A stretch of DNA of 64,000 bases from Gordius sp. MW1 (Eukaryota > Nematomorpha > Gordioida > Gordea > Gordiidae), in contig OZ038527.1 of assembly GCA_964036665.1 (NCBI GenBank), positions 11,563,835-11,627,834 of the forward strand. The letters are read 5' to 3'. Positions 1-11,666 of the stretch are shown here, in pieces (positions within the stretch are counted from its first letter, which is position 1; every line of letters starts with the position of its first letter). Position numbers and translations under genes: made by a program. The notes under the pieces were generated by a model. It saw nothing but the letters and a program-made list of their open reading frames with translations, made no database searches and was not told the DNA's origin.

Positions 1-328
1 TTTACCGCAAAATTTTTTACATTTTTTTATTCAACCGTATTCATCCGATGAAAGTTGTCGTTTTCAGACGTTGTTTCCATGATAAAAAGTAAAAATTTAT
101 CAGAATCAGAAAACTATTACTTTCAAATCATGATTGCATAGAGCAGTTTTCAAAAATTAAGCACTCACGTTTGATACAACAAACTAATCGCAACAATAAA
201 ACGTTGTCTTTTGTCAAAATGATAGTTCTCGCAGCTTAAAATCTCTTTTCGGAAGTCAATCGAGGATAATAGGATTCTCAAATTGGCTTATTTTTATATA
301 TTTTTTCAAGCTCTTTCACATAGAATCG

Positions 329-371
329 AAAAAAATAAATATTTTTACCTCAAAATTTTTCACATTTTTTT
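329..371. other. Spaced A/T tracts at the unit end (example)
   Basis: Four A/T tracts follow one another, centred near 332, 344, 356 and 368, so about 12 bp apart. Tracts near the helical repeat can bend DNA; 12 bp is somewhat longer than 10.5, so net curvature may be modest. Tract length varies between units by one to several bases, and most indels in the tail fall here. Confidence 0.55.
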
Positions 372-383
372 CTTTCAACCGTA

Positions 384-396
384 TTCATCCGATGAA
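384..396. other. Conserved 13-bp palindrome TTCATCcGATGAA (example)
   Basis: Two perfect 6-base arms around a central C, at unit positions 7-19. It is kept in nearly every unit in the window. Exceptions seen are TTTATCC (5527), GATTAA (near 8268), GATAAA (10300 family) and TTCGTCC (40006, 42739, 46501). In units ending CTTTCAACC an outer pair CTTTCA/TGAAAG extends the symmetry. A perfect dyad in the best-conserved block is the kind of site a dimeric DNA-binding protein could use; no such protein can be named from this window. Confidence 0.8.
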
Positions 397-469
397 AGTT
401 GTCGTTTTCAGACGTTGTTTCCATGATAAAAAGTAAAAATTTATCAGAATCAGAAAACTATTACTTTGA

Positions 470-479
470 AATCATGATT
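470..479. other. 10-bp palindrome AATCATGATT (example)
   Basis: A perfect palindrome at about unit position 93-102 in units with ATGATTGC. In units with ATGATCGC it shortens to ATCATGAT. The neighbouring base before AAATC is G, C or A, and GAAGTC replaces GAAATC in many region F and G units. The palindrome is destroyed by the 9-bp deletion in region D. It lies in a variable part of the unit, so selection on it looks weak. Confidence 0.7.
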
Positions 480-512
480 GCATAGAGCAGTTCTCAAAAA
501 TTAAGCACTCAC

Positions 513-539
513 GTTGCGATACAACAAACTAATCGCAAC
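513..539. other. Inverted repeat with 8-bp arms and 11-nt loop (example)
   Basis: GTTGCGAT at 513-520 is the exact reverse complement of ATCGCAAC at 532-539, with an 11-base spacer. The right arm is almost invariant through the array. The left arm has three forms: GTTGCGAT (perfect), GTTACGAT (one mismatch) and GTTTGAT (one base shorter, stem broken). The perfect form is found mainly in regions A and B, always with GAGCAGTTCTC upstream. Confidence 0.75.
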
Positions 540-609
540 AATAAAACGTTGTCTTTTGTCAAAATGATAGTTCTCGCAACTTAAAACCTCTTTTCGGAAG
601 TCAATCGAG
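521..609. other. Conserved middle block of the unit (example)
   Basis: From ACAACAAACTAATCGC through GATAGTTCTCGCAGC to CGGAAGTCAATCGA, the sequence is nearly unchanged across about 187 units. Recurring alternatives are few: CGTTGTC/CGTAGTC/TGTTGTC, GCAGC/GCAAC, and CGGAAGTC/CGGACGTC. The block also has AATAAA once per unit on the + strand. The contrast with the variable segments on both sides suggests constraint or biased homogenisation. Confidence 0.7.
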
Positions 610-2055
610 GATAATAGGATTCTCAAATCTGCTTACTTTTATATAATTTTTCAAGCTCTTTCACATAGAATTGAAAAAAATAAATATTTTTACCTCAAAG
701 TTTTTCACATTTTTTTCTTTTAACCGTATTCATCCGATGAAAGTTGTCGTTTTCAGACGTTGTTTCCATGATAAAAAGTAAAAATTTATCAGAATCAGAA
801 AACTATTACTTTGAAATCATGATCGCATAGAGCAATTTTCAAAAATTAAGCACTCACGTTACGATACAACAAACTAATCGCAACAATAAAACGTTGTCTT
901 TTGTCAAAATGATAGTTCTCGCAACTTAAAACCTCTTTTCGGAAGTCAATCGAGGATAATAGGATTCTCAAATCTGCTTACTTTTATATAATTTTTCAAG
1001 CTCTTTCACATAGAATTGAAAAAAATAAATATTTTTACCTCAAAGTTTTTCACATTTTTTTCTTTCAACCGTATTCATCCGATGAAAGTTGTCGTTTTCA
1101 GACGTTGTTTCCATGATAAAAAGTAAAAATTTATCAGAATCAGAAAACTATTACTTTCAAATCATGATTGCATAGAGCAGTTTTCAAAAATTAAGCACTC
1201 ACGTTTGATACAACAAACTAATCGCAACAATAAAACGTTGTCTTTTGTCAAAATGATAGTTCTCGCAGCTTAAAACCTCTTTTCGGAAGTCAATCGAGGA
1301 TAATATCTCAAATTGGCTTATTTTTATATATTTGTTTACGCTCTTTCACATAGAATTGAAAAAAATGAATATTTTTACCTCAAAATTTTTCACATTTTTT
1401 TATTCAACCGTATTCATCCGATGAAAGTTATCGTTTTCAGACGTTGTTTCCATGAAAGTAAAAATTTATCAGAATCAGAAAACTATTACTTTAAAATCAT
1501 GATCGCATAGAGCAATTTTCAAAAATTAAGCACTCACGTTTGATACAACAAACTAATCGCAACAATAAAACGTTGTCTTTTGTCAAAATGATAGTTCTCG
1601 CAGCTTAAAACCTCTTTTCGGAAGTCAATCGAGGATAATAGGATTCTCAAATCGGCTTACTTCTATATATTTTTTCAAGCTCTTTCACATAGAATTAAAA
1701 AAAATAAATATTTTTACCTCAAAGTTTTTCACATTTTTTTCTTTCAACCGTATTCATCCGATGAAAGTTGTCGTTTTCAGACGTTGTTTCCATGATAAAA
1801 AGTAAAAATTTATCAGAATCAGAAAACTATTACTTTGAAATCATGATTGCATAGAGCAGTTTTCAAAAATTAAGCACTCACGTTTGATACAACAAACTAA
1901 CCGCAACAATAAAACGTTGTCTTTTGTCAAAATGATAGTTCTCGCAGCTTAAAACCTCTTTTCGGAAGTCAAGCGAGGATAATAGGATTCTCAAATTGGC
2001 TTATTTTTATATATTTTTTCAAGCTCTTTCACATAGAATCAAAAAAATGAATATT

Positions 2056-4110
2056 TTTACCGCAAAATTTTTTACATTTTTTTATTCAACCGTATTCATC
2101 CGATGAAAGTTGTCGTTTTCAGACGTTGTTTCCATGATAAAAAGTAAAAATTTATCAGAATCAGAAAACTATTACTTTCAAATCATGATTGCATAGAGCA
2201 GTTTTCAAAAATTAAGCACTCACGTTTGATACAACAAACTAATCGCAACAATAAAACGTTGTCTTTTGTCAAAATGATAGTTCTCGCAGCTTAAAATCTC
2301 TTTTCGGAAGTCAATCGAGGATAATAGGATTCTCAAATTGGCTTATTTTTATATATTTTTTCAAGCTCTTTCACATAGAATCGAAAAAAATAAATATTTT
2401 TACCTCAAAATTTTTCACATTTTTTTCTTTCAACCGTATTCATCCGATGAAAGTTGTCGTTTTCAGACGTTGTTTCCATGATAAAAAGTAAAAATTTATC
2501 AGAATCAGAAAACTATTACTTTGAAATCATGATTGCATAGAGCAGTTCTCAAAAATTAAGCACTCACGTTGCGATACAACAAACTAATCGCAACAATAAA
2601 ACGTTGTCTTTTGTCAAAATGATAGTTCTCGCAACTTAAAACCTCTTTTCGGAAGTCAATCGAGGATAATAGGATTCTCAAATCTGCTTACTTTTATATA
2701 ATTTTTCAAGCTCTTTCACATAGAATTGAAAAAAATAAATATTTTTACCTCAAAGTTTTTCACATTTTTTTCTTTTAACCGTATTCATCCGATGAAAGTT
2801 GTCGTTTTCAGACGTTGTTTCCATGATAAAAAGTAAAAATTTATCAGAATCAGAAAACTATTACTTTGAAATCATGATCGCATAGAGCAATTTTCAAAAA
2901 TTAAGCACTCACGTTACGATACAACAAACTAATCGCAACAATAAAACGTTGTCTTTTGTCAAAATGATAGTTCTCGCAACTTAAAACCTCTTTTCGGAAG
3001 TCAATCGAGGATAATAGGATTCTCAAATCTGCTTACTTTTATATAATTTTTCAAGCTCTTTCACATAGAATTGAAAAAAATAAATATTTTTACCTCAAAG
3101 TTTTTCACATTTTTTTCTTTCAACCGTATTCATCCGATGAAAGTTGTCGTTTTCAGACGTTGTTTCCATGATAAAAAGTAAAAATTTATCAGAATCAGAA
3201 AACTATTACTTTCAAATCATGATTGCATAGAGCAGTTTTCAAAAATTAAGCACTCACGTTTGATACAACAAACTAATCGCAACAATAAAACGTTGTCTTT
3301 TGTCAAAATGATAGTTCTCGCAGCTTAAAACCTCTTTTCGGAAGTCAATCGAGGATAATATCTCAAATTGGCTTATTTTTATATATTTGTTTACGCTCTT
3401 TCACATAGAATTGAAAAAAATGAATATTTTTACCTCAAAATTTTTCACATTTTTTTATTCAACCGTATTCATCCGATGAAAGTTATCGTTTTCAGACGTT
3501 GTTTCCATGAAAGTAAAAATTTATCAGAATCAGAAAACTATTACTTTAAAATCATGATCGCATAGAGCAATTTTCAAAAATTAAGCACTCACGTTTGATA
3601 CAACAAACTAATCGCAACAATAAAACGTTGTCTTTTGTCAAAATGATAGTTCTCGCAGCTTAAAACCTCTTTTCGGAAGTCAATCGAGGATAATAGGATT
3701 CTCAAATCGGCTTACTTCTATATATTTTTTCAAGCTCTTTCACATAGAATTAAAAAAAATAAATATTTTTACCTCAAAGTTTTTCACATTTTTTTCTTTC
3801 AACCGTATTCATCCGATGAAAGTTGTCGTTTTCAGACGTTGTTTCCATGATAAAAAGTAAAAATTTATCAGAATCAGAAAACTATTACTTTGAAATCATG
3901 ATTGCATAGAGCAGTTTTCAAAAATTAAGCACTCACGTTTGATACAACAAACTAACCGCAACAATAAAACGTTGTCTTTTGTCAAAATGATAGTTCTCGC
4001 AGCTTAAAACCTCTTTTCGGAAGTCAAGCGAGGATAATAGGATTCTCAAATTGGCTTATTTTTATATATTTTTTCAAGCTCTTTCACATAGAATCAAAAA
4101 AATGAATATT
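2056..4110. repeat. HOR region A, copy 2 (6 units, 2055 bp)
   Basis: Unit starts at 2089, 2433, 2778, 3123, 3462 and 3802, each exactly 2055 bp from its partner in copy 1. The rare marks are all kept, including TATTTGTTTACG and the ATATCTCAAAT deletion unit. Confidence 0.95.
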
Positions 4111-5415
4111 TTTACCGCAAAATTTTTTACATTTTTTTATTCAACCGTATTCATCCGATGAAAGTTGTCGTTTTCAGACGTTGTTTCCATGATAAAAAGT
4201 AAAAATTTATCAGAATCAGAAAACTATTACTTTCAAATCATGATTGCATAGAGCAGTTTTCAAAAATTAAGCACTCACGTTTGATACAACAAACTAATCG
4301 CAACAATAAAACGTTGTCTTTTGTCAAAATGATAGTTCTCGCAGCTTAAAATCTCTTTTCGGAAGTCAATCGAGGATAATAGGATTCTCAAATTGGCTTA
4401 TTTTTATATATTTTTTCAAGCTCTTTCACATAGAATCGAAAAAAATAAATATTTTTACCTCAAAATTTTTCACATTTTTTTCTTTCAACCGTATTCATCC
4501 GATGAAAGTTGTCGTTTTCAGACGTTGTTTCCATGATAAAAAGTAAAAATTTATCAGAATCAGAAAACTATTACTTTGAAATCATGATTGCATAGAGCAG
4601 TTCTCAAAAATTAAGCACTCACGTTGCGATACAACAAACTAATCGCAACAATAAAACGTTGTCTTTTGTCAAAATGATAGTTCTCGCAACTTAAAACCTC
4701 TTTTCGGAAGTCAATCGAGGATAATAGGATTCTCAAATCTGCTTACTTTTATATAATTTTTCAAGCTCTTTCACATAGAATTGAAAAAAATAAATATTTT
4801 TACCTCAAAGTTTTTCACATTTTTTTCTTTTAACCGTATTCATCCGATGAAAGTTGTCGTTTTCAGACGTTGTTTCCATGATAAAAAGTAAAAATTTATC
4901 AGAATCAGAAAACTATTACTTTGAAATCATGATCGCATAGAGCAATTTTCAAAAATTAAGCACTCACGTTACGATACAACAAACTAATCGCAACAATAAA
5001 ACGTTGTCTTTTGTCAAAATGATAGTTCTCGCAACTTAAAACCTCTTTTCGGAAGTCAATCGAGGATAATAGGATTCTCAAATCTGCTTACTTTTATATA
5101 ATTTTTCAAGCTCTTTCACATAGAATTGAAAAAAATAAATATTTTTACCTCAAAGTTTTTCACATTTTTTTCTTTCAACCGTATTCATCCGATGAAAGTT
5201 GTCGTTTTCAGACGTTGTTTCCATGATAAAAAGTAAAAATTTATCAGAATCAGAAAACTATTACTTTCAAATCATGATTGCATAGAGCAGTTTTCAAAAA
5301 TTAAGCACTCACGTTTGATACAACAAACTAATCGCAACAATAAAACGTTGTCTTTTGTCAAAATGATAGTTCTCGCAGCTTAAAACCTCTTTTCGGAAGT
5401 CAATCGAGGATAATA
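4111..5415. repeat. HOR region A, copy 3, truncated (3.8 units)
   Basis: Unit starts at 4144, 4488, 4833 and 5178, all 2055 bp from copy 2. The period stops inside the fourth unit near 5415. Where copies 1 and 2 have the 4-bp GGAT loss followed by TTTGTTTACG, this copy keeps AGGATTCTCAAATTGG and TTTTTTTACG. The breakpoint therefore lies within a unit, in register, as expected from unequal exchange between homologous units. Confidence 0.9.
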
Positions 5416-8400
5416 GGATTCTCAAATTGGCTTATTTTTATATATTTTTTTACGCTCTTTCACATAGAATCGAAAAAAATAAATATTTTTACCTCAAAAT
5501 TTTTCACATTTTTTTCTTTCAACCGTATTTATCCGATGAAAGTTGTCGTTTTCAGACGTTGTTTCCATGATAAAAAGTAAAAATTTATCAGAATCAGAAA
5601 ACTATTACTTTGAAATCATGATTGCATAGAGCAGTTTTCAAAAAAGCACTCACGTTTGATACAACAAACTAATCGCAACAATAAAACGTTGTCTTTTGTC
5701 AAAATGATAGTTCTCGCAGCTTAAAACCTCTTTTCGGAAGTCAATCGAGGATAATATCTCAAATTGGCTTATTTTTATATATTTTTTTACGCTCTTTCAC
5801 ATAGAATCGAAAAAAATGAATATTTTTACCTCAAAATTTTTCACATTTTTTTATTCAACCGTATTCATCCGATGAAAGTTGTCGTTTTCAGACGTTGTTT
5901 CCATGATAAAAAGTAAAAATTTATCAGAATCAGAAAACTGTTACTTTGAAATCATGATTGCATAGAGCAGTTCTCAAAAATTAAGCACTCACGTTGCGAT
6001 ACAACAAACTAATCGCAACAATAAAACGTTGTCTTTTGTCAAAATGATAGTTCTCGCAGCTTAAAACCTCTTTTCGGAAGTCAATCGAACATAATAGGAT
6101 TCTCACTCTGCTTACTTTTATATATTTTTTCAAGCTCTTTCACATAGAATTGAAAAAAATAAATATTTTTACCTCAAAATTTTTTACATTTTTTTCTTTC
6201 AACCGTATTCATCCGATGAAAGCTGTCGTTTTCAGACGTTGTTTCCATGATAAAAAGTAAAAATTTATCAGAATCAGAAAACTATTACTTTGAAATCATG
6301 ATTGCATAGAGCAGTTTTCAAAAAAGCACTCACGTTTGATACAACAAACTAATCGCAACAATAAAACGTTGTCTTTTGTCAAAATGATAGTTCTCGCAGC
6401 TTAAAACCTCTTTTCGGAAGTCAATCGAGGATAATAGGATTCTCAAATTGGCTTATTTTTATATATTTTTTTACGCTCTTTCACATAGAATCGAAAAAAA
6501 TAAATATTTTTACCTCAAAATTTTTCACATTTTTTTCTTTCAACCGTATTCATCCGATGAAAGTTGTCGTTTTCAGACGTTGGTTCCATGATAAAAAGTA
6601 AAAATTTATCAGAATCAGAAAACTATTACTTTGAAATCATGATTGCATAGAGCAGTTCTCAAAAATTAAGCACTCACGTTGCGATACAACAAACTAATCG
6701 CAACAATAAAACGTTGTCTTTTGTCAAAATGATAGTTCTCGCAGCTTAAAACCTCTTTTCGGAAGTCAATCGAACATAATAGGATTCTCACTCTGCTTAC
6801 TTTTATATATTTTTTCAAGCTCTTTCACATAGAATTGAAAAAAATAAATATTTTTACCTCAAAATTTTTTACCTTTTTTTCTTTCAACCGTATTCATCCG
6901 ATGAAAGCTGTCGTTTTCAGACGTTGTTTCCATGATAAAAAGTAAAAATTTATCAGAATCAGAAAACTATTACTTTGAAATCATGATTGCATAGAGCAGT
7001 TTTTAAAAATTAAGCACTCACGTTTGATACAACAAACTAATCGCAACAATAAAACGTTGTCTTTTGTCAAAATGATAGTTCTCGCAGCTTAAAACCTCTT
7101 TTCGGAAGTCAATCGAGGATAATAGAATTCTCAAATTGGCTTATTTTTATATATTTTTTCAAGCTCTTTCACATAGAATCGAAAAAAATAAATATTTTTA
7201 CCTCAAAATTTTTCACATTTTTTTCTTTCAACCGTATTCATCCGATGAAAGTTGTCGTTTTCAGACGTTGTTTCCATGATAAAAAGTAAAAATTTATCAG
7301 AATCAGAAAACTATTACTTTGAAATCATGATTGCATAGAGCAGTTCTCAAAAATTAAGCACTCACGTTGCGATACAACAAACTAATCGCAACAATAAAAC
7401 GTTGTCTTTTGTCAAAATGATAGTTCTCGCAGCTTAAAATCTCTTTTCGGAAGTCAATCGAACATAATAGGATTCTCACTCTGCTTACTTTTATATATTT
7501 TTTCAAGCTCTTTCACAAAGAATTGAAAAAAATTAATATTTTTACCTCAAAATTTTTTACATTTTTTTCTTTCAACCGTATTCATCCGATGAAAGCTGTC
7601 GTTTTCAGACGTTGTTTCCATGATAAAAAGTAAAAATTTATCAGAATCAGAAAACTATTACTTTGAAATCATGATTGCATAGAGCAGTTTTCAAAAAAGC
7701 ACTCACGTTTGATACAACAAACTAATCGCAACAATAAAACGTTGTCTTTTGTCAAAATGATAGTTCTCGCAGCTTAAAACCTCTTTTCGGAAGTCAATCG
7801 AGGATAATAGGATTCTCAAATTGGCTTATTTTTATATATTTTTTTACGCTCTTTCACATAGAATTGAAAAAAATGAATATTTTTACCTCAAAATTTTTCA
7901 CATTTTTTTATTCAACCGTATTCATCCGATGAAAGTTGTCGTTTTCAGACGTTGTTTCCATGATAAAAAGTAAAAATTTATCAGAATCAGAAAACTATTA
8001 CTTTGAAATCATGATCGCATAGAGCAGTTTTCAAAAAAGCACTCACGTTTGATACAACAAACTAATCGCAACAATAAAACGTTGTCTTTTGTCAAAATGA
8101 TAGTTCTCGCAGCTTAAAACCTCTTTTCGGAAGTCAATCGAGGATAATAGGATTCTCAAATTGGCTTATTTTTATATATTTTTTTACGCTCTTTCACATA
8201 GAATTGAAAAAAATGAATATTTTTACCTCAAAATTTTTCACATTTTTTTATTCAACCGTATTCATCCGATTAAAGTTGTCGTTTTCAGACGTTGTTTCCA
8301 TGATAAAAAGTAAAAATTTATCAGAATCAGAAAACTATTACTTTGAAATCATGATTGCATAGAGCAGTTTTCAAAAAAGCACTCACGTTTGATACAACAA

Positions 8401-8593
8401 ACTAATCGCAACAATAAAACGTTGTCTTTTGTCAAAATGATAGTTCTCGCAGCTTAAAACCTCTTTTCGGAAGTCAATCGAGGATAATAGGATTGTCAAA
8501 TTGGCTTATTTTTATATATTTTTGTACGCTCTTTCACATAGAATCAAAAAAATGAATATTTTTACCGCAAAATTTTTCACATTTTTTTATTCA
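5416..8593. repeat. HOR region B, copy 1 (units starting 5522-8255)
   Basis: Unit starts at 5522, 5858, 6202, 6543, 6887, 7231, 7575, 7915 and 8255. This cassette alternates two forms. One has GAAAGCTGTCG in the head and GTTTGAT. The other has GAGCAGTTCTC, GTTGCGAT and CGAACATAATAGG followed by CTCACTCTGC. The alternation gives a locally dimeric period of about 685-688 bp. Units at 7575, 7915 and 8255 share the TTA loss (CAAAAAAGCAC) and 339-340-bp length. Private changes include TTGGTTCC near 6581 and CCGATTAAAG near 8268. Confidence 0.85.
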
Positions 8594-11500
8594 ACCGTAT
8601 TCATCCGATGAAAGTTGTCGTTTTCAGACGTTGTTTCCATGATAAAAAGTAAAAATTTATCAGAATCAAAAAATTATTACTTTCAAATCATGATCGCATA
8701 GAGCAATTTTCAAAAATTAAGCACTCACGTTACGATACAACAAACTAATCGCAACAATAAAACGTAGTCTTTTGTCAAAATGATAGTTCTCGCAGCTTAA
8801 AACCTCTTTTCGGAAGTCAATCGAGGATAATAGGATTCTCAAATCGGCTTACTTTTATATATTTTTTCAAGCTCTTTCACATAGAATCGAAAAAAATAAA
8901 TATTTTTACCTCAAAATTTTTCACATTTTTTTCTTTCAACCGTATTCATCCGATGAAAGTTGTCGTTTTCAGACGTTGTTTCCATGATAAAAAGTAAAAA
9001 TTTATCAGAATCAGAAAACTATTACTTTGAAATCATGATTGCATAGAGCAGTTCTCAAAAATTAAGCACTCACGTTTGATACAACAAACTAATCGCAACA
9101 ATAAAACGTTGTCTTTTGTCAAAATGATAGTTCTCGCAGCTTAAAACCTCTTTTCGGAAGTCAATCGAGGATAATATCTCAAATTGGCTTATTTTTATAT
9201 ATTTTTTTACGCTCTTTCACATAGAATCGAAAAAAATGAATATTTTTACCTCAAAATTTTTCACATTTTTTTATTCAACCGTATTCATCCGATGAAAGTT
9301 GTCGTTTTCAGACGTTGTTTCCATGATAAAAAGTAAAAATTTATCAGAATCAGAAAACTATTACTTTGAAATCATGATCGCATAGAGCAATTTTCAAAAA
9401 TTAAGCACTCACGTTACGATACAACAAACTAATCGCAACAATAAAACGTTGTCTTTTGTCAAAATGATAGTTCTCGCAACTTAAAACCTCTTTTCGGAAG
9501 TCAATCGAGGATAATAGGATTCTCAAATCGGCTTACTTTTATATAATTTTTCAAGCTCTTTCACATAGAATTGAAAAAAATAAATATTTTTACCTCAAAG
9601 TTTTTCACATTTTTTTCTTTCAACCGTATTCATCCGATGAAAGTTGTCGTTTTCAGACGTTGTTTCCATGATAAAAAGTACAAATTTATCAGAATCAGAA
9701 ATATATTACTTTGAAATCATGATTGCATAGAGCAGTTTTCAAAAATTAAGCACTCACGTTTGATACAACAAACTAATCGCAACAATAAAACGTTGTCTTT
9801 TGTCAAAATGATAGTTCTCGCAGCTTAAAACCTCTTTTCGGAAGTCAATCGAGGATAATAGGATTCTCAAATTGGCTTATTTTTATATTTTTTTATACGC
9901 TCTTTCACATAGAATCGAAAAAAATGGATATTTTTACCTAAAAATTTTTCACATTTCAACCGTATTCATCCGATGAAAGTTGTCGTTTTCAGACGTTGTT
10001 TCCATGATGAAAAGTACAAATTTATCAGAATCAGAAAACTATTACTTTGAAATCATGATTGCCTTAAGCAGTTTTCAAAAATTAAGCACTCACGTTTGAT
10101 ACAACAAACTAATCGCAACAATAAAACGTTGTCTGTCAAAATGATAGTTCTCGCAGCTATAATCCTCTTTTCGGAAGTCAATCGAGGATAATAGGATTCT
10201 CAAATCACCTTACTTTTATATATTTTTTCAAGCTCTTTCACATAGAATCGAAAAAAATAAATATTTTTACCTCAAAGTTTTTCACATTTTTTTCTTTCAA
10301 CCGTATTCATCCGATAAAAGTTGTCGTTTTCAGACGTTGTTTCCATGATAAAAAGTACAAATTTATCAGAATCAGAAAACCATTACTTTGAAATCATGAT
10401 TGCATAGAGCAGTTTTCAAGAATTAAGCACTCACGTTTGATACAACAAACTAATCGCAACAATAAAACGTTGTCTTTTGTCAAAATGATAGTTCTCGCAG
10501 CTTAAAACCTCTTTTCGGAAGTCAATCGAGGATAATATCTCAAATTGGCTTATTTTTATATATTTTTTTACGCTCTTTCACATAGAATCGAAAAAAATGA
10601 ATATTTTTACCTCAAAACTTTTCACATTTTTTTATTCAACCGTATTCATCCGATGAAAGTTGTCGTTTACAGACGTTGTTTCCATGATAAAAAGTAAAAA
10701 TTTATCAGAATCAGAAAACTATTACTTTGAAATCATGATCGCATAGAGCAATTTTCAAAAATTAAGCACTCACGTTACGATACAACAAACTAATCGCAAC
10801 AATAAAACGTTGTCTTTTGTCAAAATGATAGTTCTTGCAGCTTAAAACCTCTTTTCGGAAGTCAATCGAGGATAATAGGATTCTCAAATCGGCTTACTTT
10901 TATATAATCTTTCAAGCTCTTTCACATAAAATCGAAAAAAATAAATATTTTTACCTCAAAATTTTTCACATTTTTTTCTTTCAACCGTATTCATCCGATG
11001 AAAGTTGTCGTTTTCAGACGTTGTTTCCATGATAAAAAGTAAAAATTTATGAGAATCAGAAAACTATTACTTTGAAATCATGATTGCATAGAGCAGTTTT
11101 CAAAAAAGCACTCACGTTTGATACAACAAACTAATCGCAACAATAAAACGTTGTCTTTTGTCAAAATGATAGTTCTCGCAGCTTAAAACCTCTTTTCGGA
11201 AGTCAATCGAGGATAATAGGATTGTCAAATTGGCTTATTTTTATATATTTTTGTACGCTCTTTCACATAGAATCAAAAAAATGAATATTTTTACCGCAAA
11301 ATTTTTCACATTTTTTTATTCAACCGTATTCATCCGATGAAAGTTGTCGTTTTCAGACGTTGTTTCCATGATAAAAAGTAAAAATTTATCAGAATCAGAA
11401 AACTATTACTTTCAAATCATGATCGCATAGAGCAATTTTCAAAAATTAAGCACTCACGTTACGATACAACAAACTAATCGCAACAATAAAACGTTGTCTT

Positions 11501-11666
11501 TTGTCAAAATGATAGTTCTCGCAGCTTAAAACCTCTTTTCGGAAGTCAATCGAACATAATAGGATTCTCACTCTGCTTACTTTTATATATTTTTTCAAGC
11601 TCTTTCACATAGAATTGAAAAAAATAAATATTTTTACCTCAAAATTTTTTACTTTTTTTTCTTTCA
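8594..11666. repeat. HOR region C, copy 1 (9 units)
   Basis: Unit starts at 8594, 8939, 9278, 9623, 9959, 10300, 10639, 10984 and 11323. Diagnostic marks in order: CGTAGTC; ATATCTCAAAT; CGCAACTT; GTACAAA with ATATATT; GCCTTAAG (10061); CCGATAAAAG with ACCATT; GTTTACAG; ATGAGAATC. Compared with copy 4, the two units between the GTTTACAG and ATGAGAATC forms are absent. The unit at 10639 has the GTTTACAG head but the TTCTTGCAGC tail of a missing neighbour, so the deletion junction lies inside it. Confidence 0.85.
9901..9970. other. Shortened unit tail (CACATTTCAACC form)
   Basis: Here the usual CACA-T7-CTTTCAACC tail is reduced to CACATTTCAACC, so the unit starting at 9623 is only 336 bp. The same shortened tail marks the equivalent unit in other C copies, near 14736, 18486, 22237 and 23938 and again near 36226, with variants ending TTTATAACC (16097) and TTTGAACC (19847). 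It is a good marker for following C-type units. Confidence 0.85.

Larger units (their letters stand above)
378..722 (+). repeat. Representative satellite unit (345 bp)
   Basis: A typical complete unit, useful as reference. In order it has: the conserved head with the TTCATCcGATGAA palindrome and GTCGTTTTCAGACGTTG; an A-rich stretch; the AATCATGATT palindrome; the variable GAGCAGTT(T/C)TC segment; GCACTCACG; an inverted repeat; a long conserved middle ending near CGGAAGTCAATCGAGG; a variable GGATTCTCAAAT segment; TATATA; CTCTTTCACATAG; and a tail of A/T tracts. The choice of unit start is arbitrary. A hand count on a similar 344-bp unit gives 57 C, 43 G (29% GC) and 11 CpG. Confidence 0.97.
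1..2055. repeat. HOR region A, copy 1 (6 units, 2055 bp)
   Basis: Unit starts at 34, 378, 723, 1068, 1407 and 1747. The copy begins with the mark TTTACCGCAAAATTTTTTAC at position 1, which recurs at 2056 and 4111, so the period is exactly 2055 bp. Two units carry the CTCAAATCTGCTTAC form with TATAATTTTTC, and one has the 4-bp GGAT loss (ATATCTCAAAT). I saw no difference from copy 2 when reading line by line, implying very recent duplication or active homogenisation. Confidence 0.95.

Noticed and set aside
329-371. Replication origin consensus in the A/T tracts
   Set aside because: Only partial matches to a yeast-type ARS consensus are found, and these are expected by chance in poly(A/T)-rich sequence.
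378-410. CENP-B box
   Set aside because: On the reverse strand ATCGGATGAATACGGTT aligns to the 17-bp box, but only about 6 of the 9 essential positions match, and the final CGGG is CGGT. This is too weak to call.
600-720. TATA box or promoter from TTATATATTTT
   Set aside because: The motif is present in most units but is expected in sequence of about 71% A+T, and no gene or transcript start can be tied to it.
1313-1510. 65-codon open frame, repeated identically at 3368-3565
   Set aside because: It starts at TTG, not ATG, inside the satellite unit and exists only because one unit's 4-bp and other indels remove stops. The second copy is exactly one 2055-bp HOR away. The low-complexity peptide has no recognisable domain.
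10835-11032. 65-codon open frame, repeated at 20048, 24141 and 36429
   Set aside because: It also begins with TTG, created by the single change TTCTCGCAGC to TTCTTGCAGC in one C-type unit. The copies follow that unit through the HORs. It spans the junction of two satellite units and has no coding signature.
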